A stretch of DNA of 45,894 nt, taken from positions 1 to 45,894 of the forward strand of contig JAFLTA010000019.1 in assembly GCA_022510685.1 (NCBI GenBank), read 5' to 3'. Origin of the DNA: Lachnospiraceae bacterium (lineage in GTDB: Bacteria; Bacillota; Clostridia; Lachnospirales; Lachnospiraceae). The notes under the pieces are model-generated. The model was not told the DNA's origin. It saw only the letters and a list, made by a program, of their open reading frames with translations, and searched no databases. Numbering within the stretch: position 1 is the stretch's first letter; each line of letters begins with the position of its first letter. The translations under genes and the position numbers were made by a program. Positions 16,480-25,195 of the stretch are shown one piece after another.

Positions 16480-18198
16480 ATGAAGAATAAAAAAACAGTT
16501 ACTCTAAGCGTATTGGCAGTGTTGCTCGTCATTGTGGTCGCTGTAACCGCATATATGATTAAAAAATACGCACCAAATAAAACACATATGGATTTGACGA
16601 AATATTTTGCAGGGAGTGCAGAGGAGGGGAAACTGCCTGTTATTTTGGAGGATACTCTTTGTGAGACAACAGCAATTGAGCAGGATGGCAGTATATATGT
16701 AAATATTACATTTGTAAAAGAGAAATTAAATAAGCGTTTTTACTGGGATGGCAATGAGAACCTGTTGTTGTATACCACTGCCACGCAGGAGATTTCCGCT
16801 CCGCTAAACGGTAAAGACTGCTATATCAATACAAGCAAAGATACAAAGGACTATGTGATAGCCACGGCACAGGGTGGAGATGTGTATGTTGCATTAGATT
16901 ATGTACAGCTTTACACGGCGATGGATTATCAGAAATATAATAAACCAAGTCGCGTGGTCATCCACAATGTTTATGGCGAGGATATTGACTATGCGGAAGT
17001 TAAAGATGATACTCAGATTCGCTATAAGAAAACTGTCAAGAGTGAGATTTTGCAGGATGTAAAATCCGGTGATACCGTTCGTGTACTGGAAGAAAAAGAT
17101 AAAGAGACCGGTTTTACGAAAGTAATGTCAGAGTCCGGTGTTACCGGTTATGTGCAGGGCAAACGGCTGGGAGTTACTTATCAGGAGAAATCGGAAACAG
17201 AGTTTCAGGAGGAAGTATACACACATATACTTATGGATAAGCAGGTATGTCTGGGATGGCATCAGGTCACAAACCAGACTGCCAACAATTATTTGTCTTC
17301 GGTACTTTCTTCTACGAAGGGAGTCAATGTGGTGTCACCCACCTGGTTTATGACGATAGACAATGAGGGAGGCATTTCCTCGCTGGCATCGGATTCCTAC
17401 GTGGAGACGGCTCACAAGGCGGGTGTACAGGTGTGGGCGCTGTGCAGCGATTTTGGAGATAAAATGAAAATCGGCACAGTTTTAGGCAGCACCAGCAAGC
17501 GTCAGAGACTGGAAAAAAACCTGATTGCTGAGGCGATTCGTTATAGTCTGGATGGAATCAATATTGATTTTGAATATGTGAAGCGGGAATCCGGTGAGGA
17601 TTTTGTACAGTTTATTCGCGAGCTGGGTATTATGTGCCGTAATATCGGACTTGTACTGTCCATAGATAATTACCCTCCTGTGGGTAACTTGTCTGATTAT
17701 TATGACCGTGCGGAGCAGGCGGCTGTGGCAGATTATATCATTACCATGTCTTATGATGAGCATTACAGTGGTGGTGAGGAAGCCGGTCCGGTATCATCTA
17801 TAAGCTATGTGACAAATTCCATTGCGGAGGTGCAGAAGGAAGTCCCACCGGAACAGATGATAATCGGTCTGCCGTTTTATTCAGGACTCTGGAAGGTGAA
17901 AAAAGGCAGCAAAGCAAAGCTGAAAAGGACAGACCTTACCATGAAAGGTGCCAAGGAAGTGGTAAAAGAGTCCGGTAAAGACGCTGAGTGGGATGATGTA
18001 ACGGGGACAAACTATGTGGAATATACGAAAGACGGCGTTGTTCATAAACTATGGATGGAAGACGCACACTCATTGGAGGTAAAGATGATGGCACTATCAG
18101 ACATACCGGACGCTGATTTGGGAGGAGTTGCTTTCTGGAAGCTGGGACTGGAAGAAAGCTCCGTTTGGAATATGATAGAAAAATACGTAAAGAAGTGA
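16480..18198 (+). CDS. Membrane-anchored GH18 glycoside hydrolase with SH3 domain (YaaH/YdhD-like)
   Basis: 572 residues. An N-terminal membrane segment (about 7-27) anchors the protein outside the cell. Residues 35-180 resemble the copper-amine-oxidase-N-like domain often fused to wall enzymes; 188-232 are a bacterial SH3 domain (VKSGDTVRVLEEKDKETGF...GYVQGKRLG); 245-570 are a GH18 barrel. The catalytic motif DGINIDFE (residues 358-365) fits DxxxxDxE with Glu365 as the general acid, in the form seen in SleL/YaaH enzymes that cut peptidoglycan at N-acetylglucosamine. MSYDEHY and the end LGGVAFWKLGLEE are also typical. Followed by a cwlD-like amidase gene, which suggests a joint role in cell wall or spore cortex turnover. 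Confidence 0.88.
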   Translation: MKNKKTVTLSVLAVLLVIVVAVTAYMIKKYAPNKTHMDLTKYFAGSAEEGKLPVILEDTLCETTAIEQDGSIYVNITFVKEKLNKRFYWDGNENLLLYTTATQEISAPLNGKDCYINTSKDTKDYVIATAQGGDVYVALDYVQLYTAMDYQKYNKPSRVVIHNVYGEDIDYAEVKDDTQIRYKKTVKSEILQDVKSGDTVRVLEEKDKETGFTKVMSESGVTGYVQGKRLGVTYQEKSETEFQEEVYTHILMDKQVCLGWHQVTNQTANNYLSSVLSSTKGVNVVSPTWFMTIDNEGGISSLASDSYVETAHKAGVQVWALCSDFGDKMKIGTVLGSTSKRQRLEKNLIAEAIRYSLDGINIDFEYVKRESGEDFVQFIRELGIMCRNIGLVLSIDNYPPVGNLSDYYDRAEQAAVADYIITMSYDEHYSGGEEAGPVSSISYVTNSIAEVQKEVPPEQMIIGLPFYSGLWKVKKGSKAKLKRTDLTMKGAKEVVKESGKDAEWDDVTGTNYVEYTKDGVVHKLWMEDAHSLEVKMMALSDIPDADLGGVAFWKLGLEESSVWNMIEKYVKK

Positions 18199-18330
18199 TA
18201 ATATGTGCCGGTTGAGTGCCAAAATGCTTCCTGTACCGGGTATTTGTATAAAAGCATGTATGTAATGATTCATGAGATTCCTATCTCTTTCATAAATATA
18301 TAAGGAGATAAACTGCAGGAGTGTGAATGA

Positions 18331-19116
18331 ATGCATTCTCCAAAATTATTTATAAAGCGATACGGTATCGGAATTGGCATCGGTTTGTTAGTGTCAGCGG
18401 GGGTCCTGTTGGTGGATTCTAAGGAGTTGGTCAGCACATTTCAGGCTGCAAACAATCAGGCAAAGTACACTGTGGTTATTGATAGTGGACATGGTGGTGT
18501 GGACCCGGGCAAGGTAAGTGTGGATGGCGCTTACGAAAAGACAATAAATCTAGCCATTGCCAAAGAATTGAAAGAAGTGCTTTCCCGAAATGATTGTCAA
18601 GTTATCATGACGCGGGAGACAGACGAAGGATTATATCAAGAGACGGACAGAAATAAAAAACGTGCGGATATGGCAGAGCGGCTGAAAATTATGAATGGCT
18701 GTGAAGCCGATGTAGTAGTCAGCATCCATCAGAATAGTTATTCGGACAGGACATCGAAAGGAGCGCAGGTTTTTTATCAGGCTACATCGGAAAGGGGCAA
18801 ACAATTAGCAGCCCGGATTCAGCAGACGATAGTGGAGCAGGTCGATCCGGAAAACCATCGACAGATAAAGGCAAATAATGATTATTATTTATTAAAAAAT
18901 ACCACGAGTACTATGGTGATTGTGGAGTGTGGGTTTTTATCCAATCCGCAAGAGTCCGAGAAACTCCAGGACGCTGCCTATCAGAAAAAGCTTGCAGAGT
19001 CGATAGGAATGGGTGTATTGTATTATCTCGGGGAATCCGGGGAAACTAATGATGGAAAAGAGGAATTGCATGAAGACAAAAATACTGCAAGTCCATCCGG
19101 AGATGTTTCAAAATGA
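18331..19116 (+). CDS. cwlD: N-acetylmuramoyl-L-alanine amidase, CwlD-like
   Basis: 261 residues, ATG 18331 with AGGAG 8 nt upstream. A signal anchor (about 12-30) precedes an Amidase_3 domain. Zinc and catalytic residues are all present: His54 in DSGHGG, Glu69 in AYEKTINLA, His133 in VSIHQNS and Glu199 in VECGFLSNP. It cuts the amide bond between muramic acid and the stem peptide; in spore formers CwlD helps make muramic lactam in the cortex. The length fits CwlD better than large autolysins. Its end overlaps the sua5 start by 47 bp. Gene name moderately sure. Confidence 0.85.
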   Translation: MHSPKLFIKRYGIGIGIGLLVSAGVLLVDSKELVSTFQAANNQAKYTVVIDSGHGGVDPGKVSVDGAYEKTINLAIAKELKEVLSRNDCQVIMTRETDEGLYQETDRNKKRADMAERLKIMNGCEADVVVSIHQNSYSDRTSKGAQVFYQATSERGKQLAARIQQTIVEQVDPENHRQIKANNDYYLLKNTTSTMVIVECGFLSNPQESEKLQDAAYQKKLAESIGMGVLYYLGESGETNDGKEELHEDKNTASPSGDVSK

Positions 19117-20125
19117 AGAATTACGAGAGGCATGTAGTATACTGCAGTCGGATGGTCTGGTGGCGTTTCCTACGGAGACGGTATATGGTCTGGGGGCGAA
19201 TGCGTTGCACAGGGAGGCGGCGACAAAAATTTATGAGGCAAAAGGTCGTCCTTCGGATAATCCGTTAATCATACATATTGCAAACAGGGAAAGTATTTAT
19301 GAGTTAGCGTCAGAAGTGCCGGCAAAGGCAGAGGCATTGGCGGATGCCTTTTGGCCGGGACCGTTGACAATGATTTTGCCTAAGGCAGAAAGAGTTCCCG
19401 CTTCAACTACAGGGGGACTGGATACGGTAGCGATTCGTATGCCGTCACATCCTGTGGCATTGGAGCTGATTCGACAATCCGGGGTTTATGTTGCGGCACC
19501 CAGTGCGAACGTATCAGGGCGCCCAAGTCCTACCAGGGCAGACCATGTCATAGAAGATTTGTCAGGGCGTATTGATATGATTATAGATGGTGGCGAGGTG
19601 GGAATCGGCTTGGAATCTACAATTGTAGATTTGACAACAGAGATTCCCTTGGTGTTGCGTCCCGGCTATATCACGATGGACATGCTTCGGGACGTGGTTG
19701 GCGAGATTATGCTCGATCCGGCGGTAGATAGTAGAGAGAGAAAGCCGGATATTGTGGCGAAAGCACCGGGGATGAAGTATCGCCACTATGCACCGAAAGG
19801 ACAACTGATTATTATAGAGGGGGAGATACAGAGAGTGATTTCCTGTATTCATGGGTTGGTACAGGAAAAACAGCAAAATGGCTACAGGGTGGCGGTGATT
19901 GCCACGGAGGAGACAAAAGGGGCTTATCCCGCAGACATTGTATATAGTATTGGATCAAGAAAAAGTGAGGGTTCCATTGCGGCAGGGTTATATGATATCT
20001 TAAGAGAGATGGATCATTTGGGGGCAGAGTATATCTTTGCAGAAAGCTTTGAGGATGACAGTCTGGGGCAGGCAATTATGAACCGGATGCTCAAGGCAGC
20101 AGGCTATCATTTACTGAAAGCGTGA
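19070..20125 (+). CDS. sua5: L-threonylcarbamoyladenylate synthase
   Basis: 351 residues from ATG 19070 (AGAGG before it); the frame is open from 19013 but the family start fits 19070. It makes threonylcarbamoyl-AMP from Thr, bicarbonate and ATP for t6A at position 37 of ANN-reading tRNAs. YrdC-type core: FPTETVYGLGANAL, the KGRPSDNPLIIHI motif, FWPGPLTMIL and SANVSGRPSPT; then a linker (KYRHYAPKGQ) and the C-terminal Sua5 domain. Long Sua5 form (YwlC type) rather than short TsaC. The next two genes follow the Bacillus order ywlC-ywlE-ywlF. Confidence 0.94.
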   Translation: MKTKILQVHPEMFQNEELREACSILQSDGLVAFPTETVYGLGANALHREAATKIYEAKGRPSDNPLIIHIANRESIYELASEVPAKAEALADAFWPGPLTMILPKAERVPASTTGGLDTVAIRMPSHPVALELIRQSGVYVAAPSANVSGRPSPTRADHVIEDLSGRIDMIIDGGEVGIGLESTIVDLTTEIPLVLRPGYITMDMLRDVVGEIMLDPAVDSRERKPDIVAKAPGMKYRHYAPKGQLIIIEGEIQRVISCIHGLVQEKQQNGYRVAVIATEETKGAYPADIVYSIGSRKSEGSIAAGLYDILREMDHLGAEYIFAESFEDDSLGQAIMNRMLKAAGYHLLKA

Positions 20126-20140
20126 AAGGAGCGTGATACG

Positions 20141-20599
20141 ATGAGGCTATATGACAAATTGATTTTTGTCTGTACAAGCAATACGTTGTTAAGTCCCATC
20201 GCAGAAGGGATATACTGTGCGAAAGCGGAATCCTTTATGCCGGAGGCGATATCCAGAGGACTTGTGGTGTTATTTGAGGAGCCTATTAGTCCAAAAGTAA
20301 ATATGTTGTTAAGCAGGCATGACATCGCTCCGGTAGAGCATCCCCAGTCGATACAGTTCGTGAAAGAGGACGTCACAGAAAACACATTAATTCTCACCAT
20401 GACATTTCCGGAGAAGGTACAACTTATGGAGGAGTTTGGTGAGATGGATAATCTGTATACATTAGGAGAATTTGCAGGAATTGAGACGGATGTTCCGGAT
20501 CCTTATGGCGCAGAAGAGGAAGCATATGAAAGATGCTTTGAGGAAATATACGAGAGAGTAGACATGACGATTATCAGAATGGAGGATGATTTGGAATGA
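20141..20599 (+). CDS. Low-molecular-weight phosphatase-fold protein (YwlE position) lacking the catalytic Arg
   Basis: 152 residues. The fold signature is clear: FVCTSNTLLSPIAEG at the start and VPDPYG near the end with the general-acid Asp (about Asp120). But the phosphate loop C-x5-R reads Cys11-T-S-N-T-L-Leu17, so the arginine that binds phosphate is Leu, and the usual Cys before it is also Leu. Bacillus YwlE, a protein-arginine phosphatase, has CTGNTCRS there. The position between sua5 and rpiB supports orthology to ywlE. It is thus either inactive, a binding protein, or changed in chemistry. It overlaps the rpiB start by 4 bp and is surely co-translated. Confidence 0.85.
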   Translation: MRLYDKLIFVCTSNTLLSPIAEGIYCAKAESFMPEAISRGLVVLFEEPISPKVNMLLSRHDIAPVEHPQSIQFVKEDVTENTLILTMTFPEKVQLMEEFGEMDNLYTLGEFAGIETDVPDPYGAEEEAYERCFEEIYERVDMTIIRMEDDLE

Positions 20600-21033
20600 A
20601 AAATGAATCGATAGCACTGGGGAGCGATCATGGTGGATACGCTCTAAAGCAGGAGATTAAGAAGTATTTAGACGCTCAGGGAATTGCGTACAAGGATTAC
20701 GGATGCTATGATGAAAAATCATGTGATTATCCGGTGTACGCAAAAGCAGTTGCGAAAGCCATTGTGGATGGAGAGTGTGATAAAGGGGTTTTGATTTGCG
20801 GAACCGGCATCGGTATTTCTATCACGGCAAATAAAGTAAAGGGAATCCGTGCAGCACTGTGTCACGATACGTTCAGTGCACAGGCAACCAGAGAACATAA
20901 TGATGCCAATATTTTGGCAATGGGTGCGAGAGTGGTAGGTCCCGGTCTGGCGCTTAAGATTGTTGAGACTTTTCTGAATACCGAATTTTCACAGGATGAG
21001 CGTCATATAAACCGTATTCGCCAGATGGAGTAA
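20596..21033 (+). CDS. rpiB: Ribose-5-phosphate isomerase B
   Basis: 145 residues, ATG 20596 overlapping the end of the preceding gene. RpiB/LacAB family: LGSDHGGYALK, the active-site CGTGIGISI (Cys in the first position), and RAALCHDTFSAQATREHNDANILAMGARVVG taken in parts. Interconverts ribose 5-phosphate and ribulose 5-phosphate in the pentose phosphate path. Normal length. Third gene of the ywlC-ywlE-ywlF-like group. Confidence 0.95.
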   Translation: MKNESIALGSDHGGYALKQEIKKYLDAQGIAYKDYGCYDEKSCDYPVYAKAVAKAIVDGECDKGVLICGTGIGISITANKVKGIRAALCHDTFSAQATREHNDANILAMGARVVGPGLALKIVETFLNTEFSQDERHINRIRQME

Positions 21034-21034
21034 C

Positions 21035-21063
21035 TTGACACGGTAAAATACTAGCAGTAAAAT
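21035..21063 (+). promoter_or_regulatory. Promoter of ilvE
   Basis: TTGACA (21035-21040), 17-bp spacer, TAAAAT (21058-21063). The 120-nt leader has self-complementary parts (GTTGCT near 21074 with AGCAAC near 21137) but no terminator or T-box that I can see. Confidence 0.6.
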
Positions 21064-21187
21064 GAACGATAGATGTTGCTGTTTACAAATTAGCCGCTAT
21101 CGTAAATATGGCGAAGGGGAATGTGAATAGTAATAGCAACGATAGATAAGATTAGCTCATACGGACAACAGGAATGGAGGGATTAGT

Positions 21188-22213
21188 ATGGCGAAGAAAG
21201 ACATCGATTGGAGCAATCTGGGATTTAGTTACATCAAGACGGATAAACGCTATGTATCCAATTTCAAGGATGGCGCATGGGATGAGGGCACCATGAGTAC
21301 GGATGACCAAATTACCATGAGTGAGTGTGCCTGTGTATTGCAGTATGCACAGACCATTTTTGAGGGATTGAAGGCGTATACAACAGAGGATGGTCGTGTC
21401 GTATGTTTTCGCCCGGATTTAAATGCAGAGCGTATGGAGCAGTCGGCAAAGAGACTGGAGATGCCGGTTTTCCCGAAAGAGCGTTTTGTGGATGCTATTG
21501 TTAAGACTGTTCAGGAGAACATTGACTATGTTCCGCCATATGGCTCCGGAGCAACGTTATATATCCGTCCGTTTATGTTTGGAAGCAATGCGGTTATAGG
21601 TGTAAAGCCTGCTGACGAGTATCAGTTCCGCATTTTTACTACTCCGGTTGGACCGTACTTCAAGGGTGGTGCGAAGCCAATTACGATTCGTGTTTCGGAT
21701 TTTGACCGTGCAGCACCACATGGAACAGGACATATCAAGGCGGGATTAAATTATGCAATGAGCCTGCATGCAATTGTTGATGCACACGATAAAGGATTTG
21801 ATGAAAATATGTACCTGGATCCGGGAAGCCGTACTAAGGTGGAGGAGACTGGTGGTGCAAATTTCCTTTTTGTTACGAAGGACAATAAAATTATTACTCC
21901 GAAGTCGGATAGTATTTTGCCATCCATAACGAGACGCTCTCTGATGGTAGTTGCCAAAGAATATCTTGGACTGGAAGTAGAGGAGCGAGAGGTTCTTCTG
22001 GAAGAAATCAAAGACTTCGCAGAATGTGGTCTTTGCGGTACAGCCGCAGTAATTTCTCCAGTAGGAAAGATTGTTGACCACGGCAAAGAAATCTGTCTGC
22101 CCAGCGGCATGGATGAAATGGGACCGACGACCAAGAAATTGTATGATACACTGACCGGCATCCAGATGGGACGTATTGATGCACCGGAAGGTTGGATTAA
22201 AGTGATTCAGTAA
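21188..22213 (+). CDS. ilvE: Branched-chain amino acid aminotransferase
   Basis: 341 residues, ATG 21188 after GGAGGGATT. PLP enzyme of fold type IV that exchanges the amino group between Leu/Ile/Val and 2-oxoglutarate. Lys184 in GHIKAGLNYAMS is the PLP lysine; TIFEGLKAYTTEDGRVVCFRP, YIRPFMFGS, EETGGANFLFV and CGLCGTAAVISPVG are family motifs. The length fits the long (eukaryote-like, about 340-residue) group. Single-gene unit with its own promoter and a bidirectional terminator. Its keto acids feed panB and may feed the 2-oxoacid:ferredoxin oxidoreductase at 32103. Confidence 0.95.
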   Translation: MAKKDIDWSNLGFSYIKTDKRYVSNFKDGAWDEGTMSTDDQITMSECACVLQYAQTIFEGLKAYTTEDGRVVCFRPDLNAERMEQSAKRLEMPVFPKERFVDAIVKTVQENIDYVPPYGSGATLYIRPFMFGSNAVIGVKPADEYQFRIFTTPVGPYFKGGAKPITIRVSDFDRAAPHGTGHIKAGLNYAMSLHAIVDAHDKGFDENMYLDPGSRTKVEETGGANFLFVTKDNKIITPKSDSILPSITRRSLMVVAKEYLGLEVEEREVLLEEIKDFAECGLCGTAAVISPVGKIVDHGKEICLPSGMDEMGPTTKKLYDTLTGIQMGRIDAPEGWIKVIQ

Positions 22214-22231
22214 TCGAAAAATTACACATAA

Positions 22232-22266
22232 AAACGAATCCCCGGGATATATCCGGGGATTCGTTT
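22232..22266. terminator. Bidirectional terminator between ilvE and the SPOCS-LysM gene
   Basis: 14-bp perfect stem AAACGAATCCCCGG / CCGGGGATTCGTTT (22232-22245 / 22253-22266) with a 7-nt loop; A's on one side and T's on the other. Confidence 0.88.
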
Positions 22267-22285
22267 ATTGAATAGAAAAATATTT

Positions 22286-22317
22286 CGCAGGCGGAGAGTT
22301 TACAATCGAAACTCTAT
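22286..22317. repeat. Short dispersed repeat, copy A
   Basis: CGCAGGCGGAGAGTTT followed by a short variable loop and CGAAACTCTAT. The same string with loop CGCAAG occurs at 38646-38677. AGAGTTT and AAACTCT form a small hairpin. Confidence 0.6.
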
Positions 22318-22342
22318 CTTAAAAGATTAGCCTTGTGATAGG

Positions 22343-23950
22343 TTACAGAACACCTTCTGTCTGCTTGAGCAATAACAGTTTATCGCCTCGTTTTAATGTA
22401 TCCTGTTCCATGTGATTCAGAGAGCGGATACAGTCCATGGTGGTGTGGTAAGTTTTTGCGATATTCCACAGGCTGTCACCATCCTGAACAATATATCCCA
22501 CCAAACCGGGCATTTCCTGAAAACGTGCCATATCCATGGGGACTTCTACGATGGCGGTAATGACATCGTTACAGCATTCTGCAAATACCAGCACGCAGAG
22601 ATTTAATACCAGTTTTGCCTCGATTTCCTCACGGTCTAACATAATCACATTGATGCTGTTGATATCGGTTTGCAGTTCGTAGTCGTCGCTGTCGGAGATT
22701 CCACGCACTTCAATCGTGTGGTGGAACGGAATGCTGCCCTTAATGACACTTAAAGGACGCATATCATCTTCTGTAATATATAAGATATCCAGCTCAACGA
22801 CACCTTCTATTTCAATGCCGTCTTCCACTATCTTCTGATCGTCTATCCGAATGGCACCGGTGGCGTTGCAGATTTGTAAAATGCCTTCTCTGTCTGCATC
22901 AATTTTAATGCGGTCGGATATCCGAAGGGAACTTTGGTTCTTCACCAGAAGTCGTTTCGCATTTGATTTGTCGCGGATTAATTGCAACTCACAGGCTGTT
23001 GAGTATGCATCTTTTAAATATTCGAAACGCTCCTCCTCATAAAATTTTATATCCAAGTGGAGAGAAAGCTCCACATCCAGAATTCGTTCTTCTCCGTCCT
23101 CGTCATCACGAAATTCCAGAATCTTTTTTCCGGGAGTAATGGTGACGTCCGCAATCATATCTTCACTGCAGCCGTTGCAGCTTACAATGCCGTCAAAGGG
23201 AAGCTCTGTCTCAAAATATTCCAGATTACGGTCATCGTCTTCCGGTGCATACAGGACAAATACTAATAGGTCACCGGTGATGCGCAGTCCGTCTTCTACC
23301 ATTCTGGTAGTGAGTCCTTGTGTGGACAATTCGTAGTAAAGAAGCGATTCGCAGTTTGGTTTTCCCTTTGGCAGGGAGGTTTCGTCTTTAATGCGGAAAA
23401 TATCTTTTTTCTGCATAACCATAGTTGTGATAGACATCGGTTCAAATTGTTGCTGCACTCCGTCCGGAGCAACCATTTCACCCATTTCAGCCTCAATAGC
23501 GTCGTCAGTCACAATGCCGGTCCCTACAGAGACACTTTCCTCCGTGTCCTGGCAGCAGTGCAGGCTTAGGATTGCCCGAATGCTGATTTTGCGTGAATTA
23601 ATCAGGCTGGACTGACAGTCCTCCAAGTCGTAATGGCAGTGCATTTCCTTTTCCGGTAAAGCACCCTCCATGTTGATGGACTCCTCAAAAGGAATTTGCC
23701 CGCTCATTGTATGTACCTGTCGAAAGTCTGCATCACTAAGATAAAGCAAGGAGAATACAAGCTGTCCACGGACGATTGCCCGGTCGGTTTCCGTAACCGC
23801 TTCCTGGATTTGGATTTCCCCCTGAACCTTAATAATATGTTCGATGTCAGGTTTGCTGTCTGGTACGTTGATATCGTCCTCCAGCGTCAATTGAATGTCG
23901 CTGCGGCAGTTTCTCTGACTCGTATGAATTCGTTTTGTCAAAAGTTCCAT
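22343..23950 (-). CDS. SPOCS (DUF3794) domain protein with C-terminal LysM
   Basis: 535 residues; ATG at 23950 on the minus strand follows AAAGGGAGAATACGCT. The N-terminus (QRNCRSDIQLTLEDDINVPDSKPDI in parts) and repeated beta-rich segments ending in DILYITEDD- and FSLLYLSD-like strands mark SPOCS/DUF3794 domains, probably three copies. Residues 484-530 are a LysM domain (GYIVQDGDSLWNIAKTYHT...LKRGDKLLLL) that binds peptidoglycan. Such proteins are found in Clostridia and are related to spore-coat proteins such as CotX/SpoIVA-associated SafA-like factors; a role at the spore or wall surface is inferred. No signal peptide. Stands alone between two terminators or palindromes. Confidence 0.85.
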   Translation of the reverse strand: MELLTKRIHTSQRNCRSDIQLTLEDDINVPDSKPDIEHIIKVQGEIQIQEAVTETDRAIVRGQLVFSLLYLSDADFRQVHTMSGQIPFEESINMEGALPEKEMHCHYDLEDCQSSLINSRKISIRAILSLHCCQDTEESVSVGTGIVTDDAIEAEMGEMVAPDGVQQQFEPMSITTMVMQKKDIFRIKDETSLPKGKPNCESLLYYELSTQGLTTRMVEDGLRITGDLLVFVLYAPEDDDRNLEYFETELPFDGIVSCNGCSEDMIADVTITPGKKILEFRDDEDGEERILDVELSLHLDIKFYEEERFEYLKDAYSTACELQLIRDKSNAKRLLVKNQSSLRISDRIKIDADREGILQICNATGAIRIDDQKIVEDGIEIEGVVELDILYITEDDMRPLSVIKGSIPFHHTIEVRGISDSDDYELQTDINSINVIMLDREEIEAKLVLNLCVLVFAECCNDVITAIVEVPMDMARFQEMPGLVGYIVQDGDSLWNIAKTYHTTMDCIRSLNHMEQDTLKRGDKLLLLKQTEGVL

Positions 23951-24079
23951 AGCGTATTCTCCCTTTTCATTTCATTTGCCATGCAGGAAATGGAGCATTC
24001 CTCCTGCCGATATTTTGGCGATAGTGCAAATCTAAAGAGGATTTAAATTGACACCATCATACTAGTGTATTGATTTGCA

Positions 24080-24207
24080 ATTAACTGGACCGTATTCTTG
24101 CCTGAATCCTCGTATGCTGTGTTATTTTTCTTGGCGTAGCCACCGCTACGCCAAGAAAAACTGCCTTGCATACGATAGATTCATTCTGCGAATAAAGTCC
24201 AGTTATT
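24080..24207. mobile_element. MITE-like 124-bp imperfect palindrome
   Basis: TAACTGGAC (24082-24090) is the exact reverse complement of GTCCAGTTA (24197-24205). Inside lie further matching arms: TGAATC/GATTCA, CGTATGC (24111-24117)/GCATACG (24168-24174), and a central perfect hairpin TTTTTCTTGGCGTAGC / GCTACGCCAAGAAAAA (24125-24140 / 24144-24159). The ends can be read as TA duplications flanking ACTGGAC inverted repeats, as in Tc1/mariner/IS630-type MITEs. There is no open frame. No second copy is in the window, so mobility is inferred. It could also be a large structured terminator. Confidence 0.5.
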
Positions 24208-24335
24208 ACAAAATCATTACACTGGCTTCTATCCAAAGTGTATGATAAGAGGAGTAAAATTATTACAAAGTATTGCAGGAAAAGGCAGTTTGCGATACAC
24301 TGTAGGATATTGTAGATAGCAAATGGAGAAACTAT

Positions 24336-24788
24336 ATGAAAGAAATGATTACTTATACGAATAACATTACTGTAGAAAACTATAATGCTTTGCGCCATGC
24401 TGTGGATTGGATACGTGTAACAGAGAAACGTGCCGGTATTGCGCTGCAGCATTCCTTTTATCTGTGTGTGGCAATGTGCGGGGACAAGCCGGTGGGAATG
24501 GTGCGGATTGTCAGTGACGGAGGTTATACCTATTTTATTACAGATGTGATTGTGCATCCGGAGTATCAAGGACATCATATCGGGACAGAATTGATACGAA
24601 GGGCATTAGATTATATTGAGAAAGATGTGATGGATGGGGAAACAGTGATGGTGAGCCTGATGGCTGCATACCAGAGAGACAGTTTTTATCATAGATTTGG
24701 TTTCCACAGCCGTCCTTTCGGAAATCACGGTTCCGGAATGTCGATGTGGGTTACCAGAGATACGGATGGACAGGTGACGACGAGGTAG
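24336..24788 (+). CDS. GNAT family N-acetyltransferase
   Basis: 150 residues, ATG 24336 after GGAGAAACTAT. GNAT fold: the acetyl-CoA motif A is in VIVHPEYQGHHIGTELIRRAL (Q-x-x-x-G-x-E), after the DVIV strand; C-terminal FYHRFGFHSRP is the common motif B end. Transfers an acetyl group to an unknown amine. Single gene; a hairpin overlaps the stop codon. Confidence 0.88.
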   Translation: MKEMITYTNNITVENYNALRHAVDWIRVTEKRAGIALQHSFYLCVAMCGDKPVGMVRIVSDGGYTYFITDVIVHPEYQGHHIGTELIRRALDYIEKDVMDGETVMVSLMAAYQRDSFYHRFGFHSRPFGNHGSGMSMWVTRDTDGQVTTR

Positions 24789-24830
24789 GGTTCATATGCG
24801 ATATGAAGTTCTCGTCATCCGAGTAGTTTT
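24774..24830. terminator. Terminator-like hairpin after the GNAT gene
   Basis: GACGAG (24779-24784) pairs with CTCGTC (24811-24816); inside, TTCATAT/ATATGAA (24791-24807). TTTTTT follows at 24827-24832. It includes the stop codon of the GNAT gene. Confidence 0.5.
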
Positions 24831-24859
24831 TTGGGAATTGATAGTGTGTGTCGATAAAA

Positions 24860-25108
24860 TTACCATCCGATATGTTGTTTGTGGTCATAGTTTTTAAGTT
24901 CAATCTTTTTATCAGCGAGCCGGTAGCTGCGGGACTCATATTCTTCGGGAGAGAGAAGCCCCTCCGATTGGTATTGCTCCAAAAGTGCTTCAAAATCCCG
25001 TAAATCGTCCTGTGCCATGTCCTTATAGTTATTCTCACAGCTCATTTCCATTTTTCGCCATGCTTCGTCCAATGCCTTGCGGGCTTTTCGTTGTTTACTG
25101 CCAAACAT
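24860..25108 (-). CDS. Hypothetical protein, 82 residues, charged
   Basis: ATG at 25108 on the minus strand follows GAGGAGGG, a strong site. The protein is helical and highly charged (MFGSKQRKARKALDEAWRKM; DLRDFEALLEQYQSEGLLSPEEYESR). The GLLSPEEYESR part resembles the short C-terminal SHOCT-type helix motif (GLIT-x-EEFxxKK), but the match is loose. No signal peptide or membrane segment. Lies 87 bp downstream of the DUF4250 gene and may share its transcript. Confidence 0.7.
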   Translation of the reverse strand: MFGSKQRKARKALDEAWRKMEMSCENNYKDMAQDDLRDFEALLEQYQSEGLLSPEEYESRSYRLADKKIELKNYDHKQHIGW

Positions 25109-25195
25109 GATAACCCTCCTCTTTTATTGCCGGCGTATGTTCAATTAATAGAGCAGATACTTTGTCAGGATATTTCCGAAAGATTATCTTCATGA

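Noticed and set aside
21064-21187. T-box or attenuator in front of ilvE
   Set aside because: Some self-pairing but no T-box core, no terminator stem and no leader peptide rich in branched-chain residues.
24861-25040. Minus-strand frame 24751-25038 as a gene
   Set aside because: It overlaps the better-supported 24860-25108 gene and has no ribosome site.
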